A stretch of 7,104 nucleotides of DNA, taken from the NCBI GenBank assembly GCA_024640835.1, contig JAHEEH010000089.1:1-7104 (forward strand), read 5' to 3'. The position numbers were made by a program, and so were the translations under genes. Source of the DNA: Bacteroidota bacterium (GTDB lineage Bacteria > Bacteroidota > Rhodothermia > Rhodothermales > UBA10348). The notes below the pieces were generated by a model, which made no database searches, was not told the origin of the DNA, and saw only the letters and a program-made list of their open reading frames with translations. This document shows, piece after piece, positions 1 through 6,140 of the stretch (position 1 is the first letter of the stretch; every line of letters begins with the position of its first letter).

Positions 1-177
1 TACGTCACCCTCCCGCAGCTTCGCATTCAGCGTGTCGGCGTCCAGGTGGCCGTCGGCCTGGTATACGGCATCCAGCACGGCCATCCGCTCGGGCGTGCGT
101 CGCTGGCCGCGTTCCCGGAGGAAATCCGCGAACAGGCGGTGCACCTCGTGCAGCTGGTCGGCGGTCGTGAAGGCCAT
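1..177 (-). CDS. Fur-family transcriptional regulator, N-terminal part (runs off left edge)
   Basis: The reverse strand from the ATG at 177-175 reads 59 codons without a stop to the window edge. The peptide starts MAFTTADQLHEVHRLFADF and continues LRERGQRRTPERMAVLDAVY, then QADGHLDADTLNAKLREGDV. This is the start of the winged-helix DNA-binding domain of the Fur/Zur/PerR family: a basic helix with the G-x-R-x-T-x-x-R pattern, followed by the 'HLDADTL' segment equivalent to the H-x-(S/D)-A-(D/E)-x-L motif. The recognition helix and all metal-binding residues lie beyond the edge, so iron, zinc, manganese or peroxide sensing cannot be decided. It starts 62 bp after the tmk stop on the same strand, so co-transcription with tmk is plausible. 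No strong Shine-Dalgarno sequence precedes the ATG. Family assignment is fairly secure from the motif; the subfamily is open. Confidence 0.8.
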   Translation of the reverse strand, partial: MAFTTADQLHEVHRLFADFLRERGQRRTPERMAVLDAVYQADGHLDADTLNAKLREGDV

Positions 178-239
178 GCGTTCGGCGGGCGGAATCGGTT
201 CCCGTCCTGTACCGGACCCGTGCGAGGCGGTTCCGGATG

Positions 240-851
240 CTATCCGGACAGGCGGGGCGCGAGATCCGCCCAGATCCGCTCGGCGATCACGCCAGGGTCC
301 GCCTCGCCGTCCACGAGCATGATCCGCTCCGGCTCGGCCGCCGCGAGCACCCGGTACGCCGCGTCCACCCGCTCGAGGAAGGCCTCGCCGGCCTGTTCCA
401 TGCGGTCCGCCGCACGCTCCGTGCGACGGGCTGCTCCGACCCGCGGCGAGACGACGAGCAGATACGTGCGGTCGGGGGCCAGGCCGCCGGTAACGCGGCG
501 ATGGAAGGCGTCGAGCCACTCCGGATCGGCGACCCCGCGCCCCCCGCCCTGGTACGCGGTCGTCGAATCGAAGAACCGGTCGCAAAGGACCACGCGTCCC
601 TTCGCCAGGAGCGGACGGATGCGCTCGCGCACCAACTGGGCCCTTGCCGCGCTGAAGAGCAGCAGTTCGGAGAGCGGATCCACGTGCAGCGAATCGTCGA
701 GAAGCAGCTCACGGATCCGCTCGGAAACGGGCGTTCCGCCGGGCTCCCGGACCAGGTCGACCCCGAAACCGGCCGCGACGAGGCGGTCCCGGATCCGCCC
801 GATCTGCGTGGACTTGCCGCATCCGTCGATTCCTTCGAACGATATGAGCAT
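240..851 (-). CDS. tmk: Thymidylate kinase (dTMP kinase)
   Basis: Phosphorylates dTMP to dTDP with ATP in the cytoplasm, a required step of dTTP synthesis. From the ATG at 851-849 the protein has 203 residues, a normal length. It opens MLISFEGIDG, with the P-loop GIDGCGKS at 7-14, REPGGTP at 35-41, the DR(F/Y) motif as D91-R92-F93 followed by the signature DSTTAYQGGGRG (95-106), and a LID region RRTERAADRMEQ (142-153) followed by FLERV. The P-loop lacks a basic residue between its first glycine and the lysine, while the LID is arginine-rich; this is the E. coli-like type II arrangement. An in-frame TTG at 881-879 would add ten residues, but nothing supports it and the family normally starts just before the 'FEGIDG' strand. 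Oddities are F93 instead of the usual Tyr, and V133 where an 'LDV' Asp is common. The next gene on this strand encodes a Fur-family regulator. Confidence 0.96.
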   Translation of the reverse strand: MLISFEGIDGCGKSTQIGRIRDRLVAAGFGVDLVREPGGTPVSERIRELLLDDSLHVDPLSELLLFSAARAQLVRERIRPLLAKGRVVLCDRFFDSTTAYQGGGRGVADPEWLDAFHRRVTGGLAPDRTYLLVVSPRVGAARRTERAADRMEQAGEAFLERVDAAYRVLAAAEPERIMLVDGEADPGVIAERIWADLAPRLSG

Positions 852-1019
852 GGGTTTCCGTACGGGCCGCTCGGGAGACAACGCGACAATCTACGATTTG
901 CACGTTCCCTGTATGCGAGAGGTACGCGGATCCCGAGGGCTTCGGCTTTTCGAGTGCTCCGACGTTTCGTATCCTAATGATCGAACGTTCCGTCGGGACT
1001 GGCCAGGGTTGCCGGCCCG
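852..1019. promoter_or_regulatory. Divergent intergenic region between tmk and the TPR gene
   Basis: This 168 bp stretch separates two divergently read genes and must carry promoters for both, but none is convincing. On the minus strand TAGATT (reverse complement of 891-896 region) resembles a -10 box for tmk without a recognisable -35. On the plus strand TATCCT at 970-975 matches four of six -10 positions, with TTTTCG 17 bp upstream as a poor -35. The heptamer ACGTTCC occurs at 902-908 and 985-991, and GAACGTTC at 983-990 is a perfect 8-bp palindrome. These could be operator elements or chance. No open reading frame of its own is supported here. Confidence 0.35.
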
Positions 1020-2456
1020 ATGGAACGGCGATCAAGCCAAGCCAGGAGCATGCTCAATTTCGAATTCGACGAACACGACGAATTCACGGACGAGGAACGG
1101 CTTCGGGAACTGGTCGATTCGTTTGAAGCGGAAGACCGGGCCGGGTATCTCGACTCCGACGCCCTCGACGACATCGCGAGCTGGTACTACGAGCAGGGGC
1201 GATTCGAAGACGCCCTGCGCGTCGTGAACCGCGTGCTCGGAAGCCACCCGTTCTCGTCCGACGCCTGGATGCGCAAGGGCGTGCTGCTCAACACGCTCGA
1301 TCGCCACGCGGAAGCCCTCGACGCCTACGATCGGGCCCTCGCGCTGAACCCGGTCGATGTCGAGACCCTGCTGAACCGGGGCATCACCCTGGACACCCTC
1401 GATCGTCCGAACGACGCCCTGGAGTCCTACCGGCAGGCGCTGGAACTGGACCCCGTGAACGACGAGGCGCTCTTCAACAACGGCGTCACCCTGGAGCGGC
1501 TCAACCGGCTCGCCGAGGCGATCGGCGTGTTCGAGCGCTGCGCCGAGCTCAACGGGGACCACCCCGAGGTCTGGTACGAGCTGGGCTACTGCTATGACCG
1601 CACGGGCGAACACGCCCTCGCGGTGGACGCCTACGACCGCCACCTGGACAGCGACCCGTACTCGCACGACGCCTGGTACAACCGGGGCATCGTGCTCAAC
1701 AAGATGGGGCGGTTCGACGAGGCCATCGCTTCGTACGACATGGCCATCGTCATCGCGGACGACTTCGCCTCGGCGTTCTACAACCGCGGCAACGCGATGG
1801 CGAACCTGGGGCGACTCGACGAGGCCATAGAGAACTATCTCCAGGTCATCGAGATCGAGGGGGCGGACTCCGCCACGTGCTACAACATTGCCCTCGCCTA
1901 CGAGGAGCAGAAGCAGTACCGCGAGGCCATCCGCTACTTCGAACAGGCCCTCGAGTCCGACGAGACCTACAGCGAGGCGTGGTACGGTCTCGGATGCTGT
2001 TTCGACGCGCTCGAACGCTTCGACGAGGCGCTCGTGTTCTTCAACCGGGCCGTCGTGCTGAACCCGGGCATCGCCGATTTCTGGTATGCGAAGGCCGACT
2101 GCGCGTACACGCTCGGCCGGATGGGCGAGGCCCTTGCCGCGTACCGGACCACCGTCCACCTGTCCCCGGAGAATCGGGACGCCTGGGTGGATTACGCCGA
2201 GACCCTTTTCGAGGCCCGCCGGCCGGAGGACGCGCTCGAGGCGTACCGGCGAGCGACCAGCATCGAACCCGGCCATGCGGGCACCTACTTCCAGCAGGCG
2301 AAGGCGCTCTTTGCGTTGGGCCATCGGGAGGAGAGCGTCCGCTCGCTGAAGACGGCCTTCATGCTGGACCCGTCCAAGAGGGAAGAGTTTGCGCGGGCCT
2401 ACCCGGAGATGTACGGCGACGCGCGCATCCGGCGCCTTCTGGACATGGACACCTGA
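1020..2456 (+). CDS. Tetratricopeptide-repeat protein with twelve contiguous TPR units
   Basis: The 478-residue protein has a short, strongly acidic N-terminal segment (about 11-42), then twelve TPR units with no gaps: one of 35 residues (43-77) and eleven of exactly 34 (78-451), followed by a 27-residue tail. Most units show the TPR pattern W/Y at position 5-6, G/A near 10, the 'EA' pair near 21-22 and a closing P, for example DAWYNRGIVLNKMGRFDEAI. No signal peptide, membrane segment or catalytic domain is visible, so it is probably a cytoplasmic or peripherally bound protein-interaction scaffold. The first unit (YLDSDALDDIASWYYEQGRF) resembles the start of a Bacteroidota-type TPR family often found beside DUF368 genes, as it is here 71 bp upstream. 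Its partner and role are unknown. An internal ATG at 1050 (starting MLNFEFDEHD) is an equally possible start: AGGAG precedes it, but by only one base. The 1020 start has no good ribosome site. Confidence 0.92.
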   Translation: MERRSSQARSMLNFEFDEHDEFTDEERLRELVDSFEAEDRAGYLDSDALDDIASWYYEQGRFEDALRVVNRVLGSHPFSSDAWMRKGVLLNTLDRHAEALDAYDRALALNPVDVETLLNRGITLDTLDRPNDALESYRQALELDPVNDEALFNNGVTLERLNRLAEAIGVFERCAELNGDHPEVWYELGYCYDRTGEHALAVDAYDRHLDSDPYSHDAWYNRGIVLNKMGRFDEAIASYDMAIVIADDFASAFYNRGNAMANLGRLDEAIENYLQVIEIEGADSATCYNIALAYEEQKQYREAIRYFEQALESDETYSEAWYGLGCCFDALERFDEALVFFNRAVVLNPGIADFWYAKADCAYTLGRMGEALAAYRTTVHLSPENRDAWVDYAETLFEARRPEDALEAYRRATSIEPGHAGTYFQQAKALFALGHREESVRSLKTAFMLDPSKREEFARAYPEMYGDARIRRLLDMDT

Positions 2457-2482
2457 GCCCTGCCGGCATCCGCTCCCCTCCC

Positions 2483-2518
2483 GCGGCGGTCCGGCATCCG
2501 GATCGCCGCATCCATTTT
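2483..2518 (+). terminator. Strong hairpin between TPR gene and DUF368 gene (terminator or attenuator candidate)
   Basis: GCGGCGGTCCGG (2483-2494), a CAT loop, and CCGGATCGCCGC (2498-2509) form a 12-bp stem with a single G-T wobble (2489/2503). After five bases comes TTTT (2515-2518). It begins 27 bp after the TPR stop and ends 18 bp before the DUF368 ATG at 2528. The stem is strong for a terminator, but the T-tract is short and offset. It may therefore partly stop read-through, protect an mRNA end, or influence translation of the downstream gene. The hairpin is seen directly; its function is inference. Confidence 0.5.
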
Positions 2519-2527
2519 GAGCCCGTC

Positions 2528-3442
2528 ATGAACCCGATCGTGCGCTCCGCCCGCCATCTCGTGGAAGGCGTCGCCATGGGCGTCGCCAACATCATCCCCG
2601 GCGTCTCGGGCGGAACGATCGCGCTCATACTGGGCCTTTACGAGCGGCTCATCGCCGCCACGAGCGACGCGGTCCGGTCGGTCCTGGCGCTCGTCCGGCT
2701 GGATGCGAGAGGCGCGGCGCGTGGGCTCGCAGGGCTTCCCTGGGCGTTTCTCGTGCCGATTCTCGCCGGGATGATCGCGACGCCGCTCCTTGCGGCCGGT
2801 TGGCTCGAGGGCCAGCTCGCCCAGCGGCCCGAAATCATGCGCGGCATCTTCCTCGGCCTCGTGGCCGGTTCGCTGCCCGTGCCCTGGATCCGCATGCGAC
2901 GACGAGGCACCGACCTCTTCGTTCTCGCCGTCGCCGGAGGCATCCTGGCCTGGTTCCTCGTGGGATTTCCACCGCGCGTGGTCCCGGATCCCGATGCGCT
3001 CCAGATCTTCCTGGCCGCCGTCCTGGCGATCAGCGCGATGGTCCTACCCGGTGTCAGCGGGTCGTTCCTGCTCCTGGTCCTGGGCATGTACGCGCCGACG
3101 CTCACCGCCCTGGACACCCTGGACCTGCGCTACCTCGCGATCTTCGCCGCAGGTGCGGGGGCAGGACTCGCGGGGTTCGCCGTGCTGCTCAACTGGCTGC
3201 TCGCACACCGCCACGACGGGACGATGGCCGTGCTCGTCGGTCTCATGGCCGGCTCGCTCCGGGCCCTCTGGCCCTGGCAGACCGGCGGGGCGCTGCGCCT
3301 GCCCGTCGTGGGCGATCCTCTTGCCTGGGTCGTCGTCGCGGCCGTCACCGCACTGGTTGTGAGCGCCGCCCTCGCCCGGGTTGAAATCGGTCGGCAGCGG
3401 GAATCGAGGCACCGCGAGGCGGGGGGAACGGGCGGGGCCTGA
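2528..3442 (+). CDS. popT: DUF368 / PopT-family membrane protein, probable undecaprenyl-phosphate translocase
   Basis: A 304-residue, very hydrophobic multi-pass membrane protein. It shows the internal duplication typical of DUF368: ANIIPGVSGGTIALILGLYE (20-39) in the first half is repeated as ISAMVLPGVSGSFLLLVLGM (168-187) in the second, with PGVSG at 24-28 and 174-178. A second echo is LVAGSLPVPW (111-120) against LMAGSLRALWPW (239-250). DUF368 proteins of the PopT type have been reported to return undecaprenyl phosphate, the lipid carrier of peptidoglycan and other envelope polymers, across the cytoplasmic membrane; that function is carried over here by family. The start at 2528 (MNPIVRSARH) fits the usual short cytoplasmic N-terminus ahead of the first motif; no Shine-Dalgarno sequence is evident. 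The C-terminal tail after 285 is basic and glycine-rich. It follows the TPR gene by 71 bp containing a strong hairpin and precedes the dehydrogenase by 46 bp. Confidence 0.9.
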   Translation: MNPIVRSARHLVEGVAMGVANIIPGVSGGTIALILGLYERLIAATSDAVRSVLALVRLDARGAARGLAGLPWAFLVPILAGMIATPLLAAGWLEGQLAQRPEIMRGIFLGLVAGSLPVPWIRMRRRGTDLFVLAVAGGILAWFLVGFPPRVVPDPDALQIFLAAVLAISAMVLPGVSGSFLLLVLGMYAPTLTALDTLDLRYLAIFAAGAGAGLAGFAVLLNWLLAHRHDGTMAVLVGLMAGSLRALWPWQTGGALRLPVVGDPLAWVVVAAVTALVVSAALARVEIGRQRESRHREAGGTGGA

Positions 3443-3449
3443 CCGTGCG

Positions 3450-3455
3450 TATACT
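3450..3455 (+). promoter_or_regulatory. Candidate -10 box ahead of the short-chain dehydrogenase
   Basis: TATACT matches five of six bases of the sigma-70 -10 consensus and stands out in a GC-rich region. It lies 33 bp before the ATG of the dehydrogenase gene and just after the DUF368 stop codon. No clear -35 element sits 16-18 bp upstream, so this may be a weak promoter giving the dehydrogenase a transcript of its own, or a chance match. Confidence 0.3.
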
Positions 3456-3488
3456 CCCAGCCCGTTCCATCATTTCCGCCTCGTCCGC

Positions 3489-4265
3489 ATGAATCTGAAC
3501 GACCGGATCGTATTGGTGACCGGTGCTTCCGCCGGCATCGGCGAAGCCTGCGCACACGCGTTCGCCGGGGCCGGAGCGCGCCTTCTCCTGTGCGCCAGGC
3601 GGGAGGAACGGCTCCTTCCCGTGGCGTCCACGCTGCGATCGGAATACGGCGCTTCCGTGCATCCGTTCGAGCTCGACGTCCGGGATGCCGGGGCGGTGGA
3701 CCGGGCCATCGGATCGCTCCCGGACGAATGGTGCTCCATCGACATCCTGGTCAACAACGCCGGCAAGGCCAAGGGGCGGGCGGCGCTCCACGAGGCGCTC
3801 GAGGAGCATCTCGAGGAGATGATCGACACGAACGTGAAGGGACTCCTCCACGTGACCCGTGCCGTCCTGCCGGGAATGCTGCGCCGGGGCTCGGGCCACG
3901 TGATCAACATCGGTTCGACGGCCGGCCGCTGGATCTACCCCGGCGGCACGGTCTACTGCGCCACGAAGGCCGCCGTCTACGCGATCTCGGAAGGGCTCAA
4001 GATGGACCTGCACGGAACCGGCATTCGCGTCAGCACGGTGGACCCGGGGCTCGTCGAGACCGAGTTCAGCCTGGTCCGGTTCGACGGCGACGAGGTGACG
4101 GCCGAAGAGGTGTACGCGGACATGACCCCGCTCACCGCGGCGGACGTGGCGGAGAGCGTCCTGTTCTGCGCGACACGCCCGGGGCACGTGAACGTGAGCC
4201 AGGTTCTTCTGGTGCCGACCGACCAGTCATCCTCCAGCATGGTCCATCGTCGCCCGTCCCGATGA
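3489..4265 (+). CDS. ydfG: YdfG-type short-chain dehydrogenase (NADP-dependent 3-hydroxy acid / serine dehydrogenase-like)
   Basis: Classical SDR of 258 residues with a Rossmann fold. The nucleotide-binding motif TGASAGIG is at 11-18, NNAG at 89-92, and the catalytic tetrad is N115, S143, Y156 and K160, with PGLVETEFS at 186-194. Arg37-Arg38 after the second strand (LLLCARREER) favours NADP(H). Stretches such as EWC-IDILVNNAG, MIDTN-KGL, TRAVLPGM, HVINIGSTAG and the C-terminal PTDQSSSSMVHR closely parallel E. coli YdfG as I remember it (its tail ends in NVHRQ), so oxidation of L-allo-threonine, serine or 3-hydroxy acids is the likely activity. It is a cytoplasmic enzyme. The ATG at 3489 places TGASAGIG at the usual distance from the start; upstream in-frame codons overlap the DUF368 gene and look non-coding. 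A hairpin plus T-tract about 80 bp after the stop probably ends transcription. Confidence 0.9.
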   Translation: MNLNDRIVLVTGASAGIGEACAHAFAGAGARLLLCARREERLLPVASTLRSEYGASVHPFELDVRDAGAVDRAIGSLPDEWCSIDILVNNAGKAKGRAALHEALEEHLEEMIDTNVKGLLHVTRAVLPGMLRRGSGHVINIGSTAGRWIYPGGTVYCATKAAVYAISEGLKMDLHGTGIRVSTVDPGLVETEFSLVRFDGDEVTAEEVYADMTPLTAADVAESVLFCATRPGHVNVSQVLLVPTDQSSSSMVHRRPSR

Positions 4266-4343
4266 TCCCGGCGTTGCGGTTGCGGGCGCCCGCGGCGATA
4301 TTGAGGCTGAAATCGGCTGACCCTCCCTCTCAGCCCGTTTCCC

Positions 4344-4384
4344 GGAGCCCGGCACCGTTCATTCGCGTCGGGCTCCACCTTTTT
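4344..4384 (+). terminator. Candidate rho-independent terminator after the short-chain dehydrogenase
   Basis: GGAGCCCG (4344-4351) is perfectly complementary to CGGGCTCC (4369-4376). The stem can extend inward by a G-T and a C-G pair (4352/4368, 4353/4367), leaving a 13-base loop. After ACC comes a run of five T (4380-4384), rare in this GC-rich window. It lies 78 bp after the dehydrogenase stop and 55 bp before the amidohydrolase start, where a transcript end is expected. The loop is larger than ideal. The rest of 4266-4439 holds a 12-bp perfect palindrome GCGGGCGCCCGC (4282-4293) and no obvious gene. Confidence 0.5.
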
Positions 4385-4426
4385 CGATCGTCCGCGGATG
4401 CGGCCGTGGGTGGCGTACCGTAGGTT

Positions 4427-4432
4427 GGCGGA
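4427..4432 (+). promoter_or_regulatory. Weak ribosome-binding site deciding the amidohydrolase start
   Basis: GGCGGA ends 7 bp before the ATG at 4440 and is the only purine-rich match near the possible starts. The upstream ATG at 4398 would place about 14 extra residues before the signal peptide and reads through this site, while the internal ATG at 4452 has only CCTCTCC ahead of it. This supports 4440. Confidence 0.4.
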
Positions 4433-4439
4433 TCCAACG

Positions 4440-6140
4440 ATGCGCCTCTCCATGAAACGGATGATCCTCGCGCTGGCGGTTTCGCTGGCGGCCTGCTCTC
4501 CCACGCCGGAATTCGACGTCATCGTCGCCGGCGGAACCGTGTACGACGGCAACGGCGGACCGGGGCGCGTACTGGACGTCGGCATCCGTGCGGACAGCAT
4601 CGCAGCCGTCGGCGACCTGTCGGCACGCTCGGCCCTCGAGCGCGTGGACGCTGCCGGTCTCGCCGTGGCGCCCGGATTCATCAACATGCTCAGCTGGGCC
4701 GACGAGTCGCTGATCCAGGATCCCCGGGGCCTCAGCGACCTCCTCCAGGGCGTGACGCTGGAGGTGTTCGGCGAGGGCTCCTCCATGGGTCCGCTGAACG
4801 CGGAAATGGTGCGCGACATGCAGGCGTCGCAGAGCCGGATCCTGTACGACGTCTCCTGGACCACGCTCGGCGGCTTTCTCTCCTTCCTCGAGGAGAGGGG
4901 GGTTTCGCCGAATGTGGCGTCGTTCGTGGGTGCGGCGACCGTTCGCGAGCATGTCCTGGGCGGCGAGAGCAGGGCTCCGACGGCCGAGGAGCTTGCCCGG
5001 ATGCAGGACCTGGTCAGGGGCGCCATGGAAGAGGGGGCGGTGGGTGTCGGCTCCTCGCTCATCTACACTCCGGGGCTGTACGCGTCGACCGATGAACTCA
5101 TAGCACTCGCCCGGATCGCGGCCGAGTACGACGGCCTGTACATCTCGCACCTCCGCAACGAGAGCGACCGCCTGGAGGAGGCCGTGGAAGAGCATCTGCG
5201 CATCACGCGCGAGGCCGGCATCCGGTCGGAGATCTACCACCTGAAGGCGGCCGGCCAGGAGAACTGGCCGCGCCTGGAGCGGGTGCTCGGGCGGATCGAG
5301 GAGGCCCGCGGAGAGGGCCTGGAGGTCGGCGCGGATATCTACACGTACACCGCCGGAGCCACCGGCCTCGACGCGGCCATGCCGCCCTGGGTCAGGGAGG
5401 GCGGGTTCGGATCGTGGCGCGAGCGGCTGCTGGACCCGGCGGTTCGAGCACGAGTGGCCGGCGAGATGCGGGCGAAGCCGGACGGCTGGGAGAACCTGTA
5501 CCGGGCTGCCGGGGCCGGGGGAACGCTCCTCGTCGGCTTCCGACAGGATTCACTGCGGCACCTGATCGGCAGGACCCTCGCGGACATCGCCCTCGAAAGG
5601 GGGACCACGCCGGAAGAGGTGGCCATGGACCTCGTGGTCGCCGACTCCAGCCGCGTGTCGACCATCTACTTCCTGATGTCGGAGGAAAACGTCGTGCGGA
5701 AGATCGCGACACCCTGGATCACGTTCTGCTCGGACGCCTCGGCGCCCGCTCCCGAGGAACCGTTCGTGCTTTCGAGCGCGCATCCCCGGGCCTACGGCAA
5801 CTTCGCCCGGCTGCTCGGACGGTACGTGCGCGACGAGGGGGTGATTCCGCTGGGCGAGGCCGTCCGCCGCCTGACCTCGCTCCCGGCCCGGAACCTCCGG
5901 ATCGCCCGTCGCGGACGCATCGCCCCGGGCTACTTCGCGGACGTGGTGGTGTTCGATCCCGGAACGATCACCGACAACGCGACTTTCGAAGACCCGCACC
6001 GGCTCGCCTCGGGCATGCGGGACGTCTGGGTGAACGGAGCGGCTGCCGTCCGCGATGGCGCCCATACGGGGAGGACGTCCGGCCGATTCGTGAAGCGCTC
6101 CACTGATGAAACAGGCTCAACCGAACCGCAGACGCCATGA
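4440..6140 (+). CDS. Predicted lipoprotein amidohydrolase, N-acyl-D-amino-acid deacylase-like, lacking HxH
   Basis: From the ATG at 4440 the protein has 566 residues. A lipoprotein signal peptide is visible: basic start (MRLSMKR), hydrophobic ILALAVS, lipobox LAAC with Cys19, so it is probably anchored on the periplasmic side of a membrane. The rest is the amidohydrolase (TIM-barrel) fold of the D-aminoacylase group: the N-terminal beta part with IVAGGTVYDG and AVGDL, APGF at 77-80, YISHLRNESD (234-243), EIYHLKAAG (264-272), FCSDAS (429-434), HPRAYGNF (448-454) and the C-terminal GRIAPGYFADVVVFD (492-506). In classical D-aminoacylases APGF is followed by I-D-x-H-x-H, and a Cys follows QGVTT. 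Here those positions are NMLSWAD (L84, W86) and GEGSS (no Cys). The equivalents of the other metal ligands remain: H237, H267 and D432. It may use one metal or have a changed function. It is probably the first gene of a pair with the overlapping paralogue downstream. Confidence 0.88.
   Translation: MRLSMKRMILALAVSLAACSPTPEFDVIVAGGTVYDGNGGPGRVLDVGIRADSIAAVGDLSARSALERVDAAGLAVAPGFINMLSWADESLIQDPRGLSDLLQGVTLEVFGEGSSMGPLNAEMVRDMQASQSRILYDVSWTTLGGFLSFLEERGVSPNVASFVGAATVREHVLGGESRAPTAEELARMQDLVRGAMEEGAVGVGSSLIYTPGLYASTDELIALARIAAEYDGLYISHLRNESDRLEEAVEEHLRITREAGIRSEIYHLKAAGQENWPRLERVLGRIEEARGEGLEVGADIYTYTAGATGLDAAMPPWVREGGFGSWRERLLDPAVRARVAGEMRAKPDGWENLYRAAGAGGTLLVGFRQDSLRHLIGRTLADIALERGTTPEEVAMDLVVADSSRVSTIYFLMSEENVVRKIATPWITFCSDASAPAPEEPFVLSSAHPRAYGNFARLLGRYVRDEGVIPLGEAVRRLTSLPARNLRIARRGRIAPGYFADVVVFDPGTITDNATFEDPHRLASGMRDVWVNGAAAVRDGAHTGRTSGRFVKRSTDETGSTEPQTP

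Noticed and set aside
232..248. Perfect 7-bp inverted repeat TCCGGAT / ATCCGGA overlapping the tmk stop codon
   Set aside because: It is short, has no T-tract on either strand and overlaps coding sequence; too weak to call a terminator or operator.
240..881. TTG start at 881 for thymidylate kinase
   Set aside because: It would add ten residues with no Shine-Dalgarno support; the ATG at 851 gives the normal distance to the P-loop.
892..900. TACGATTTG as a Bacteroidota-type -7 box (TAnnTTTG) for the TPR gene
   Set aside because: The spacing inside the motif is off by one, it lies more than 110 bp from the start, and no TTG -33 element is at the right distance.
46..1227. A 393-codon plus-strand frame running across tmk and into the TPR gene
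   Set aside because: It is antisense to tmk, crosses the intergenic region and enters the TPR gene in another frame; its Arg/Ser-rich translation resembles shadow coding. The same holds for the 246-codon frame at 237-977.
1032..2324. A 430-codon open frame on the minus strand opposite the TPR gene
   Set aside because: It lies entirely antisense to a gene with perfect repeat structure. Long antisense frames are expected in GC-rich genes with a strong third-position bias, and its translation (runs of V, G, L, E, R) shows no family motif.
4282..4293. 12-bp palindrome GCGGGCGCCCGC after the dehydrogenase gene
   Set aside because: It has no loop and no T-tract, and its all-G/C composition makes chance likely in this sequence; a better terminator candidate lies at 4344-4384.
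4398..4439. ATG at 4398 as the start of the first amidohydrolase
   Set aside because: It would put a 14-residue extension ahead of a complete lipoprotein signal peptide and lacks a ribosome site; 4440 is better placed.
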